The position numbers were made by a program, and so were the translations under genes. Below the pieces are notes generated by a model. The model saw only the letters and a list, made by a program, of their open reading frames with translations. It searched no databases and was not told where the DNA came from. Below are positions 8,988 through 17,075 of a stretch of 64,000 nucleotides of DNA, piece after piece. The stretch's first letter is position 1; each line of letters starts with the position of its first letter. Location: positions 2,232,001-2,296,000 of the forward strand of contig OZ252150.1 in NCBI GenBank assembly GCA_965248775.1. The letters are read 5' to 3'. This DNA is from JBHHUI01 sp965248775. Its GTDB lineage: Bacteria > Chloroflexota > Anaerolineae > Anaerolineales > JBHHUI01.

Positions 8988-9692
8988 CTAGAGAATAATA
9001 CTATAGACGGTCCCGACCAATTCCGTTGTGCAATAAGTTGGGGGAGCAAAGCCACTGCTTCTAAGTGGTTCTCTCGCTAAATTCCAAAATGTCAATGAGC
9101 GCGGCTGACGCCGAAGCCGCCTAATAGAGCAGGTTGTTCTTTCGGCACTTTCTTCCAACGATATGGATGACGATGGGCATTCCAGTAGTCCAGAGCGGTA
9201 CGGATAGCAGTGGTGAGTTCGTCGAGCGTCTCGAAGCGCTTGCCTTTGAGTGCCAGCGAACGCAATTGCTTCCACCAAGGCTCGATCAAGTTCAACCAAC
9301 TGGCGTACTTCGGAATGAACTGGATACGGACTTCCGGCCAAGCCGCCAGTGCCAGCCTAGTTTCTCGACTGACATGCGTGCTCAGGTTGTCTTCGATAAT
9401 CAGCCACCGGTCCGCCGGAAACTCGGCAACTACCTTTTCCAACAACTGGATGTGACTGACGCTATCTCTGCTTGAGCTCATCAGAACCGTCGCTTGTCCA
9501 GTGAACGGTTCAAAGGCACCATGCACCCAGAGCTTGCCACGCCGGCCGTAGTCCGGCTCGAAGGTTGCTCGCATACGGCCACGCTTCCATTCCGCCCCCG
9601 GGTAGGTCTTGACTGCCAGCGGTCCGAGTTCATCGATACAAATCACGCGTGTTCGTGGCGGTGGCGCCAGATACGCCTGGATTATGCTCCCC

Positions 9693-9699
9693 TTTTTTT
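9693..9699 (-). promoter_or_regulatory. Probable -1 frameshift site of the IS630 transposase
   Basis: On the minus strand GTG AAA AAA AGG GGA GCA TAA ends the zero frame; the A7 run allows a -1 slip into AAG GGG AGC ATA ATC, which is the frame of the catalytic domain (IIQAYLAPPPRTRVICIDEL). Either programmed recoding or a fixed indel; the slippery run next to the stop favours recoding. Confidence 0.55.
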
Positions 9700-9926
9700 C
9701 ACGAACTCAGGGTCGTGTTTCTCAGCTTCGTGGAACCAACTCTCTTGGCGCTTCCATTTGAACCCTTCTTCGTCCATCCAGGTCCAGATGGTCGAGTCGG
9801 ATAAATGCACACCCTGGCGTTCTTTGAAGGCACTTTGCAACCGCCCCAACGTCCAGAACGCAAATGGATATCCTAGAGTGCTCGGTTTCTGGAGAGCTAG
9901 GTCGATCAATGTGCTGCGCACTTGTT

Positions 9927-9991
9927 CACCCAGTCATCACGACCCAGTGCATTCGTGACTGGGTGAATGCACTGGGTCATGACTATGGGTG
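9927..9991. repeat. Palindromic module R7 inside the IS630 transposase
   Basis: 65 bp. Outer arms CACCCAGTCAT and ATGACTATGGGTG, inner perfect 13-bp stem ACCCAGTGCATTC / GAATGCACTGGGT with a 10-base loop that repeats GTGACTGGGT. The CACGA-CCCAGT-GCAT-TCGTG-ACTGGG core of the family is embedded in it. Same family as in IS3-b but a different host IS family. Confidence 0.8.
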
Positions 9992-10321
9992 CGCGGCTTA
10001 CCCGGACGCGGCCGGTCATTCAGACCAGCGACCCCCGCTGCATTGAAGCGCCTCACCCAAACTGGTCCGACTGCGTTGCTGGCAAAGCCAGCCGCCATAC
10101 CAGCGTCCGAAGCCGTCAATGCCGGTCGGTCGAGCATGTTCACGATGATCCGCGCACGTTGCGCTGACCGCACCGACGCAGTCCGCGATTTCGCAATGCA
10201 CCTGACTTCTTGCTCCTCATCTAGAGTGACTGTCCGCAGTCGCACATACTTTGGCATTCTTTTCTCCCATTTCAATTCTCGGGAGAATTATATCCGTCCG
10301 ATTTAGCGAGAGAACCACTAA

Positions 10322-10495
10322 GAGGAAAACCCGAAATTAGAGATCGGTGAGGTTGTGCAAGTTGATGGGGAGACTAAAGGTGCGGACGTGTCAGTCTCGC
10401 GCTTAGTCGAGCGAGGCGGCGCGATTCTTTTCGACGACGAAGTCCGCACGCATAACCACCCTGGCAAGCGATCTACAGATATCGACCAAGCATGA
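10322..10495 (+). pseudogene. C-terminal remnant of an unidentified gene
   Basis: An open frame without a start runs from the IS630 edge to TGA at 10493-10495, reading EENPKLEIGEVVQVDGETKG, then VSVSRLVERGGAILFDDEVR and ending STDIDQA. Codon use and composition look like real coding sequence. I do not recognise the family. The 5' part was lost or displaced when the IS island formed; nothing similar appears on the other side of the IS630 element. Confidence 0.45.
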
Positions 10496-10546
10496 GTTGC
10501 CGGGGGAAGTGGCTGGAAAGGGCGCGCCGGAACACGACGAGACAGG

Positions 10547-11032
10547 CTAGATTACTTTGTCGTCCGTGCCTGCAAGTTGGCGTAGCAATTCAGTCTGGCC
10601 GGTGTGATAGGTCTCGTGAAAATACAGGAAAAAGATACGCTCGCCGACGCTGACGCTTTTGTCACCGCGCTTGATCTGGCGATCGAATACGTCACTTGTA
10701 GCTGATTCAAGTGCCTTATCAATTTTCTGCTGTGACCGCTCCAGCGCGTCCAATAAGTCTTCAAGTTTCAAAACGCCGTCCCCATCCTCGGTGATTGGAT
10801 CGTTATCGCCCTGATAGCGGATCAAGTCCTCAGTCGCGACATCTGTTTCTTGGTCTAGCATGCTCAGGATTGTATTGCGGCTGGCCATGACATGACCCAA
10901 TACCCAATTCATGCAGTTCCCACGCATGGATGGTTGCAACAGACTATCCGCATGGGTCAGGCGGTCTGTCTGCATTTTTACAATCCGCACATTTCTTCTA
11001 AAGGCTTCTATTAATTGCTCAGTCGCGATCAT
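10547..11032 (-). CDS. DinB-fold protein
   Basis: 161 aa, the usual length for DinB/YfiT-type four-helix proteins. The three metal-binding histidines of the family can be seen: NWVLGHVMASRN (helix 2) and the paired His of FLYFHETYHTGQTELLR (helix 4). Such proteins are divalent-metal enzymes, often thiol transferases or stress proteins; the substrate cannot be told from sequence. It stands alone between the IS630 element and the qor-like gene, one of only two intact host genes in the IS island. Confidence 0.82.
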   Translation of the reverse strand: MIATEQLIEAFRRNVRIVKMQTDRLTHADSLLQPSMRGNCMNWVLGHVMASRNTILSMLDQETDVATEDLIRYQGDNDPITEDGDGVLKLEDLLDALERSQQKIDKALESATSDVFDRQIKRGDKSVSVGERIFFLYFHETYHTGQTELLRQLAGTDDKVI

Positions 11033-11353
11033 GTTTCCTCAGCTTTACAGATTCCAGGCAATGTGAAAAATATTGTAACGAGCATCTGTAAGGTGTCAAG
11101 CTAAAAGTGACAACCCCTACATTTGCCGAGGTTGTGGTAATGCATCTCGGCGCATATTCACGACGTATGTTTCAATCTCATCGGTAGGTGCCATGGTCGC
11201 TGATTATACAATCAGCCTTGGGGTGTGAGGGGAAGCGGTGCGATACCAGTGTCCTTTGACACTTATACAGATGAGGCCAATCAATAAACAGGCTGGAACG
11301 TCACCGTACGAATGGTGGCTGGAGCGGATTCCCGGCCAGATAGCAAACGGTTA
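11033..11353. other. Intergenic region between dinB-like and qor-like genes
   Basis: 321 bases without a credible gene. It should contain the promoter of the minus-strand DinB-like gene (A/T-rich stretch near 11060-11100) and the end of the qor-like unit. No clear terminator hairpin or repeat was found. Confidence 0.4.
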
Positions 11354-12322
11354 CTACGGCAGCAAAAGCACTTTTCCTCTCGTCTGCCGGGCTTCCAGAT
11401 AGCGATGGGCCGCTGGCGCCTGCGCTAATGGGTAGGTTTGATCAATGCGAACCTCGAGTTCGCCACGGCCGATCCAGGCGAATAATGCCTGGGTTCGCTC
11501 TACGAGTTCCTCCCGGGTAGCAACATAATGCCCCAGGGTGGGCCGGGTAAGAAAAAGTGACCCCTTGGAATTTAGAGTCTGGGGGTTGAGGGGCGGAACT
11601 GCGCCGCTGGACTGACCATACAGAACCAGATAACCGCGCGGCCTCAGGCAATTCAGACTTTTGTCGAAAGTCGTTTTACCCACCGACTCATAGACTACGT
11701 CAACGCCTTTACCATCCGTCAGACGATTGATTTCCTCCTCGAAGTCGGTCTGAGTGTAAAGGATCACATCATCTGCGCCCATGGATTTAGCTAGCTCCGC
11801 TTTTTCCTCCGTCGAGACTGTTCCAATCACTCGTGCGCCGCGAAGTTTGGCCACTTGCACTAACAAGTGGCCGACGCCACCGGCCGCCGCGTGCACTAGT
11901 GCGCTGTCGCCGGCCTGCAACGCGTATGTGCTATGGGCAAGATAATGGGCAGTTAAGCCCTGTAGCATCACGGCCGCTGCCTGATGAGTGCTTACTTCAG
12001 CCGGAATGCTCACAAGCTTCGCGGCTGCGACGATTGCATATTCACTATATGAGCCTTGCTGGAGCGTATAGACGACACGGTCGCCGACTTCGACCTCGCT
12101 AACCTCGGGGCCGACAGCATCCACAACGCCGGCGCCCTCAACGCCTGGCGTAAGCGGCGGCTGGCCGGGATACGCGCCCGTGCGATGGTAGACATCGATG
12201 AAGTTAATGCCGGCGGCCTCGATCTTAACGCGGGCTTCGCCGGGACCGGGTTCTAAAAGCGGAACTTCCTCATACTGCAATACATCCGGACCACCGAATA
12301 CGTGGATTTGAATGGCTTTCAT
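11354..12322 (-). CDS. qor: Quinone oxidoreductase (NADPH-dependent, zinc-free MDR family)
   Basis: 322 aa, full length for the QOR group. The N-terminal GroES-like domain contains EEVPLLEPGPGEARVKIEAA and GVEGAGVVDAVGPEVSEV. The Rossmann domain has AAAGGVGHLLVQVAKLRGAR (nucleotide-binding AAxGGVG), then DVVYESVGKTTFDKSLNCLR and YLVLYGQSSGAVPPLNP, typical of QOR1. No zinc-binding cysteines are seen. It likely reduces quinones or related enones in the cytoplasm with NADPH. The ATG at 12322 has AGGAGCCCAAAAT upstream, a good ribosome site. No partner gene remains next to it. Confidence 0.9.
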   Translation of the reverse strand: MKAIQIHVFGGPDVLQYEEVPLLEPGPGEARVKIEAAGINFIDVYHRTGAYPGQPPLTPGVEGAGVVDAVGPEVSEVEVGDRVVYTLQQGSYSEYAIVAAAKLVSIPAEVSTHQAAAVMLQGLTAHYLAHSTYALQAGDSALVHAAAGGVGHLLVQVAKLRGARVIGTVSTEEKAELAKSMGADDVILYTQTDFEEEINRLTDGKGVDVVYESVGKTTFDKSLNCLRPRGYLVLYGQSSGAVPPLNPQTLNSKGSLFLTRPTLGHYVATREELVERTQALFAWIGRGELEVRIDQTYPLAQAPAAHRYLEARQTRGKVLLLP

Positions 12323-12739
12323 ATTTTGGGCTCCTCTAAATCAGACTACTCTAGGTCTTCAATGATCGGGTGAGATTTGGTACACCTGAGTTGAGTCATT
12401 AACACCATTACAATTTGGGCAGGAATCGTGCCGACTATTCTCCCACATCCGTTTATACAGTATTCCCTCAACGAAAACCCTTGTCCTGGCTACTCTGGGC
12501 CATGCGTCGGAGTTTCCTCTGGCTAAGCCCGCTGAGCGTGTTCAAATCTGAAAATGCAAGCCTTTTTAAACCCCTAATGTAAACAAATACGTTTAGCAGT
12601 CCGTGTCTATCTTTTCCAGCCAATGCATTGTCATTAAGGAAGTTCCCGCTCGGATGAGAACTGATATGTACTCAGTCCGCGCTATTGGCTATTTACGATC
12701 CACCCATATTTAGGTATCTAAAGGAAAAGCCCCCAGGAA
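12323..12739. other. Upstream region of qor-like gene up to IS3-b copy 2
   Basis: 417 bases. No gene found. The part next to 12322 should carry the qor promoter on the minus strand. Bases 12715-12739 (AAAGCCCCCAGGAA) repeat the left flank of IS3-b copy 1. Confidence 0.4.
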
Positions 12740-13060
12740 TGAACTGCACCCTGTAAACAAGACACAAAAAGAAAGACCCCCACTGCGGTCATCCAGTCAG
12801 ACACCTGATTTGATATGGTGTCTGTTTGGTTTTTAGTTGTATGCGTTCATAATTGTAGAACTCGATATATTGGTCAATCAATTCATGCGCCCGCTCAAAG
12901 CTTGGCACGCGGATATGGCGGAGCGCTTCCGCTTTCAAATGACCAAAGAAGTTCTCCATGGGCGCATTATCCCAACAATTGCCACGCCGAGACATGGAAG
13001 GGGTGATGTGATACGCCCGGGTAAGGGCAGCATACTGCTTGGAAGTGTATTGATATCCCC

Positions 13061-13243
13061 CCAGTCTAGTACAGTCACCCAGTCACCGCGTACTGCCGCA
13101 ACGCGGCAAGTGTCACGACCCAGTGCGTTCGTACAGTCACGTGCAGACTGCATCGTGATGACTGGGTGAATGTACTGGGTCACCAAGTGGAGTGCGCACT
13201 TCACTCTGTGACGTGCAGACTGCATCGTGATCGACTGGACTAG
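13061..13243. repeat. Palindromic module R6, enlarged form (183 bp)
   Basis: Keeps the 18 + 31 outer bases of R6 and has 134 bp inserted between them. The insert begins CCAGTCACCGCG, contains a second CACGACCCAGTGCGTTCGTA block and a second GTGCAGACTGCATCGTGATG block, and ends CTCTGTGAC. The insert is thus made of the same module sequences, as if one member had jumped into, or been copied into, another. Confidence 0.82.
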
Positions 13244-13330
13244 GTGGTCACTGTGCAGGAGCAGTCCCGCAGTGACCTTTTCTTTACGTCTGGCCTGCTT
13301 GAGGGTATCGATGACTAAGCGCACAGAATT

Positions 13331-13485
13331 GCCCAGTCCCGCACAGTGCCGCACTTGTCGCGTGCGATACCGACGCAGTGCATTCGGCACTGTGCAGCAT
13401 CGCAGAGTGACGTGCGCACTCCACGTTGTGATGCACATACTGACACAGTGCGTTCAGCACTGGGCTGCATCGGTATCGGTACTGG
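13331..13485. repeat. Palindromic module R5, enlarged form (155 bp)
   Basis: Shares 21 bases at each edge with the 48-bp form in copy 1; the six central bases are replaced by 113 bases containing three further x-a-x'-a' units (around CCGACGCAGTGCATTCGG, CTGACACAGTGCGTTCAG and GTGCGCACTCCACG). Confidence 0.8.
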
Positions 13486-13584
13486 ACGGGGTGTCTTCCC
13501 AGACGATGTGCAACGATGAAACCGTCGAACAGGTCCTTGATGGTGGCCAGATACGCCCAGCCTTGTTGGGTAGCGATGTAGGTG

Positions 13585-13612
13585 ACACCTGTACTGCGTA
13601 CGGCGCAAGTGT
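13585..13612. repeat. Palindromic module R4, copy 2
   Basis: Exact inverted counterpart of 5203-5230. Confidence 0.6.
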
Positions 13613-13663
13613 ATCAGTAACCCATTTCTGATTGGGTTGGTTTGCTGCGAAATCTCGGGCCAC

Positions 13664-13739
13664 ACAGTGAAGCCCAGTACCGAACGCCCAGTCACGAATG
13701 AACTGGGTCGTGAAACTGGGTCGGTATGCGCACTGCACT
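13664..13739. repeat. Palindromic module R3, copy 2
   Basis: Inverted counterpart of 5076-5152, same length and layering. Confidence 0.76.
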
Positions 13740-14045
13740 TTGAGAGATTGGCATAGCGCTGGTGAAAATCTAAGCGGGCCCTTTGCTTATAGGGGTGGCG
13801 TTGCCTGGCAATGGAGCGGATATTGAGCTTGTTCATCAGCCGTAAAACCGCTTTGTGGTTGATGACCAGCCCTTTGTGTTGTCGCAACCACAAAGCAACC
13901 CTGCGATAGCCATAGGTTCTGTGCGATTTTTCCCAGGCTTGCTGCACCGCTTGCAGCCGCGCGCTATCTTTGTCCGGCTGCTGGCTGCGCTTGAGCCAGG
14001 CGTAATAGGCAGCTCGCGAAACTGCGAAGAAAGTACACATTGCCT

Positions 14046-14477
14046 TCACAGTGTATCTTCTTTTGTACTGGTAGATGACCCGCTATTGCGCCGTGCGAGC
14101 TCGTCCGTGCGCAATTCGGTATGGAATATTTTTAGGAGCACATTTTCCATGCGCAACCGTTCCAGCTCCTCCTGCGGACTTTCCGCCGGCCGACGAGGAG
14201 GCCGACCCTTCGGTTTGGCAAAGGCTGCCCCTCCCTTGCGGCGATATTGGCGCACCCAGACCTTCACACCCAGTCATCACGATGCAGTCTGCACGTCATG
14301 ACCCAGTACATTCATGACTGGGTGACTGTACGAATGAACTGGGTCGTGAAGATCTCGGCGGGGCAGCCCGAGTGCTTCAACTACCTCTGCGCGGGTCAGG
14401 CCTTCTTCCAGAAACATGCGTACCGCTTCCAGCTTGGTCGCTTTCGGGTAGTTTTTCATCCCCTTTTTCCCAGACAT
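14046..14477 (-). pseudogene. IS3-b OrfA, copy 2 (interrupted)
   Basis: Inverted counterpart of 4338-4769, with the same 88-bp module at 14263-14350 between the helix-turn-helix part and the basic zipper part, and the same in-frame stop inside the module. Confidence 0.82.
14263..14350. repeat. Palindromic module R2, copy 2
   Basis: Inverted counterpart of 4465-4552, identical in length (88 bp). Confidence 0.8.
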
Positions 14478-14573
14478 AAAAAGCACCTCCTGCTTTTATC
14501 TTCTCACAGGGGGTGCTTTTATTTTGTGTCAACTTCTTGGGGGTCAGTTCAGAAATGAGGGCTTCTTCTATCC

Positions 14574-16112
14574 TAGTTTCCGGTGCGAAAGTGGCCCTCC
14601 TGTGAGAAGATGCGAATGATCAAACCCGCATTTTCCACAGAAAGGGCCGCTGCAATGTTACGTGACCGCCACGAAATCGACAAGTTCTTCCTGGACATTC
14701 TGGCATTGACGAGTGAGATGGACCCGGTGTTGGCGCATATCGACGTATTGCTGGATGACGACGAGCTCTACCAGCGAGTGCGCGGTGACTTTGCGCGACG
14801 CTATCCGAAAACACTACAGACGGGCCGCAACTCCACGCCGGTGGAAGTCGTGCTCAGGGTGTTAGTCGTAAAGCATTTGTACGGCTGGAGCTACGCGGAA
14901 ACAGAGAAACATGTCAGGGACAGTCTGGTACTGCGCCACTTCTGCCGCGTGTACTTCGAGCGCGTGCCGGACGAGAAGACGCTCCTGCGCTGGGCGAACC
15001 TGCTCCAACCTGAAACACTTATCTCCCTGAACGCCCACGTGTTGCAGCTGGCCAGCAGGCTAAAGATCACCCGTGGCCGCAAGCTGCGCACAGATGGAAC
15101 GGTTGTCGAGACCAACATCCGCTACCCCACTGACAACGGCCTGCTGGCTGATGGTGTGCGTGTGCTTGGGCGCACGCTGAGACGGGCGAACTGACGCAAG
15201 AGACGTTCCGCAACCGCTCCCGCAGTGCCCGCAAGTATGCTCGCCAGGTGGCCAATCAGGCCCGCAGGCGCTCCGAGACAGCTAAAGCGCAGCTGACGAC
15301 CACGTACCGCAAGCTGCTGCAGGTCGCCCGCCAGAGTGTGCAGCAGGCGAAAATCGTTCTGGAGCAGCTGCAGACACAGAAAGATCGCGCAGCGCAGCGC
15401 TTGACCGCGACCCTCGAGACCTTCACCCCGCGTGTCGAGCAGGTCATCAGTCAATGTGAGCGGCGGGTCTTCGCCGGCGAGAGTGTCCCGGCGAGTGAGA
15501 AGCTCGTAAGTCTCTTTGAACCGCATACCGCCATCATCCGCAGGAACAAGGTCCGCAAGCCCACCGAGTTCGGGCGCAAGGTCTGGCTCGATGAAGTCGA
15601 CGGCGGCTTGCTAAGCAACTGGCGCGTCCTCGCTGGCAATCCGAACGATGTCAATCAGTGGCAACCTGCCCTCGACCAGCACACGCAGCAGTTTGGCTGC
15701 GCACCGGAACAGGTCAGCGGCGATCGCGGACTCTACTCGCCCGGCAACGAAGCTTATGCTCGCGCATTAGGTGTCGCGCGCGTCATCTTGCCCAAGCCCG
15801 AGCACAAATCCAAACAACGTCGGGCCCATGAAAAGCAACTCTGGTAACGCCGTGGCCAGCGTTACCACGCCAGCGTCGAAGGTCGGATAAGTGTCTTGAA
15901 ACGCCGCTATCGACTCGACCGTTGCCGCAATCGTGGCGAAGCAGGCTTCCACCGTTGGGTCGGGCTGGCCATCCTGGCGGCCAATCTCAATACCATCGGT
16001 ACCAAGCTGGCGGCCAAGGCCACGTAACTATGCAATTGTCAAGGTTCACTCCCAGCAAGAAGTTCGCCCTTGCCGATTTCTGATTAGGTGGTGCGTTTTG
16101 CACCGGAAACTA
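14574..16112 (+). mobile_element. ISNCY-like element, copy 2
   Basis: 1539 bp, direct repeat of 5857-7395 with the same TAGTTTCCGGTGC ends. The left flank (GAAATGAGGGCTTCTTCTATCC) and the right flank (TTAGAG, then ACTATACGGTCCCGAC) resemble those of copy 1, so the duplicated unit is larger than the element itself. Confidence 0.82.
14610..16027 (+). pseudogene. ISNCY-type transposase, copy 2 (frameshift + nonsense)
   Basis: Same protein as copy 1 with the -1 break after VLGRTLRR (end of frame at 15194) and the TAA after HEKQLW (15845-15847). One visible difference is GGC to AGC in the HAGVEGR motif, giving Ser in this copy. Both copies need help in trans to move. Confidence 0.78.
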
Positions 16113-16381
16113 TCTTAGAGTTATTTACTATACGGTCCCGACGGGCATCCAGCACGCATGAGCTATCAGAAACTCAAGTTGTCATTTGCGGCACCAGGCT
16201 GGCCGACCCACCTTCGCGTCCTGTTACGCCAAGGGCAATGACCCAAATAAAGCGCCCTTATAAATGCGCAACTCGATTAGTTCTACACTCCAGTCCCTAA
16301 TTCACCCTAAAATCACCCTGGAATTCCCCCTGTTCTAGCTCCCTCCATAGGCGCTGCTGCCCATCAGACATGATAGAATAA
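16113..16381. other. Intergenic region at the chromosome/phage side
   Basis: About 270 bases with no gene. It changes from IS flank (ACTATACGGTCCCGAC) to sequence rich in CACCCTAAAATCACCC and TTCTA tracts. This is the most likely place for the left phage boundary, but no att repeat can be defined without the other end. Confidence 0.35.
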
Positions 16382-16397
16382 TAGAACATTCGTTCTA
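16382..16397. promoter_or_regulatory. LexA/SOS-box-like operator
   Basis: Perfect palindrome TAGAACATTCGTTCTA containing GAAC-N4-GTTC, the layout of the LexA boxes of Gram-positive bacteria and relatives. It stands 30 bases before the first gene of the small regulator unit (16427). It could put that unit under SOS control or be the site of the phage's own repressor; sequence alone does not decide. Confidence 0.5.
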
Positions 16398-16426
16398 ATG
16401 CGTAGAGGGACAAGAAGGAGAAATGT

Positions 16427-16633
16427 ATGAATAGTCTCCAGAGCATTCGTGCTGACTTGGAAGAATATTATGATCAACTCGCAGATAACGACTCGCCAGA
16501 GGCGCGGCTGAACTTTGCCCGTCAATTGATGCACCTTTCAATGATAATCACTTTTGAGATATGGGGGGGCGATTCGGTTGCAGAATCCACCGAGCCGCTT
16601 TATGATACGACACTGGCAATAATGGATGGTTAG
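16427..16633 (+). CDS. Small acidic protein of unknown function
   Basis: 68 aa, acidic and helical (MNSLQSIRADLEEYYDQLAD). Strong ribosome site GAAGGAGAAATGT before ATG 16427. It lies downstream of the palindromic operator and 26 bases upstream of the HTH gene, so the two are probably co-transcribed. No family recognised; a co-regulator or antirepressor of the HTH protein is one possibility. Confidence 0.6.
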   Translation: MNSLQSIRADLEEYYDQLADNDSPEARLNFARQLMHLSMIITFEIWGGDSVAESTEPLYDTTLAIMDG

Positions 16634-16659
16634 CCAATCTCGAAGGGAGCAACCCTCGA

Positions 16660-17004
16660 ATGACCACAGGCTACGCGGGATTCAAGAATCTAGCCGATTA
16701 TCTAGCACGCCGAAGCCACGACAAGGACATATCGCTCGCATCACTTTCGAGAGAACTAGGCTTCACCCATTCTTATATTCACGGTCTCACAAGCGGCTCT
16801 TTTACACCTAGCCGCACTCGCGCTGACATAATCGCTAAATACTTCGGCGACGAACCACGAGTGGTGCGCGTCCTTGCCGGACTCGAAACGCCCCCGCGAA
16901 AATCCACTCCGGCAGGAGACGAACTCATAGAAATCATGTCGGCACTGCCCGCGGCAAAGAAAAAGCAACTCGTCGAGTACGCCCGCTTCCTGCGATCACA
17001 ATAG
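16660..17004 (+). CDS. XRE-family HTH regulator (phage-type)
   Basis: 114 aa. Residues about 8-60 form a Cro/CI-type helix-turn-helix (ISLASLSRELGFTHSYIHGL, SFTPSRTRADIIAKYFG), followed by a linker and a C-terminal helix (IMSALPAAKKKQLVEYARFL) that may dimerise. There is no peptidase domain, so it is not a LexA-type self-cleaving repressor. GGGAG precedes the ATG. Placed head-on to the end of the late operon and followed by a terminator, it is the best candidate in this window for a lysogeny or copy-control regulator. Confidence 0.75.
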   Translation: MTTGYAGFKNLADYLARRSHDKDISLASLSRELGFTHSYIHGLTSGSFTPSRTRADIIAKYFGDEPRVVRVLAGLETPPRKSTPAGDELIEIMSALPAAKKKQLVEYARFLRSQ

Positions 17005-17031
17005 AAGCGCCCCACCCCAGGAACCAAAAAA

Positions 17032-17057
17032 CGCCGCATTGATTGCGGCGCTTTGCT
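17032..17057. terminator. Rho-independent terminator between HTH gene and late operon
   Basis: Stem CGCCGCA / TTGCGGCG with a short loop, preceded by A-rich and followed by T-rich sequence (CTTTGCTTT), so it may stop transcription from both sides: the HTH unit and the minus-strand tail genes. Confidence 0.7.
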
Positions 17058-17075
17058 TTACTCGACTAATTCAAA

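Larger units (their letters stand above)
9092..10257 (-). pseudogene. IS630-family transposase, split by a palindromic module
   Basis: ATG at 10257 lies behind GGGAG. The N-terminal HTH part (MPKYVRLRTVTLDEEQEV to LNDRPRPGKPR) is separated by R7 from the second HTH and linker (STLIDLALQKPSTLGYPF, LSDSTIWTWMDEEGFKWKR). After KKRGA a TAA at 9682-9684 ends that frame. The catalytic domain follows in the -1 frame: DDE residues in VICIDELGP, WLIIEDNLSTH and WLNLIEPWWKQL. IS630-family orfA/orfB fusion by frameshifting is known, so the shift may be programmed; the R7 insert is the true lesion. Confidence 0.8.
9064..10319 (-). mobile_element. IS630-family element with a palindromic module insert
   Basis: 1256 bp between AGTGGTTCTCTCGCTAAAT (9064) and its exact complement ending at 10319. 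One transposase gene on the minus strand, expressed through a likely -1 frameshift at an A7 run, is split by module R7 (9927-9991). A TA target dinucleotide precedes the left end; the right side reads AA, so the duplication is not perfect. The element interrupts an unidentified gene of which 10322-10495 is the remnant. Confidence 0.82.
12789..14049 (-). pseudogene. IS3-b OrfB, copy 2 (interrupted)
   Basis: Same gene as 4766-5785 with the same four insert sites, but 1261 bp long because two inserts have grown, so the frame is no longer even accidentally open. The intact C-terminal end (MSRRGNCWDNAPMENFFGHL) remains readable at 12789-12995. No function expected. Confidence 0.85.
12740..14551 (-). 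mobile_element. IS3-family element b, copy 2 (inverted, with enlarged modules)
   Basis: 1812 bp between TGAACTGCACCC (12740) and GGGGGTCAGTTCA (14551), the reverse of copy 1. Net length is 241 bp more than copy 1. The excess is fully accounted for by module R6 (+134) and module R5 (+107); the other modules are the same length. Orientation relative to the ISNCY element beside it is opposite to copy 1. Confidence 0.88.

Noticed and set aside
4117..14350. The palindromic modules as a CRISPR array
   Set aside because: No regular spacing, no unique spacers and no cas genes; modules are nested and scattered in IS genes.
16113..16426. Left attachment site of the prophage
   Set aside because: No integrase, no tRNA remnant and the other end is outside the window, so no repeat pair can be shown.
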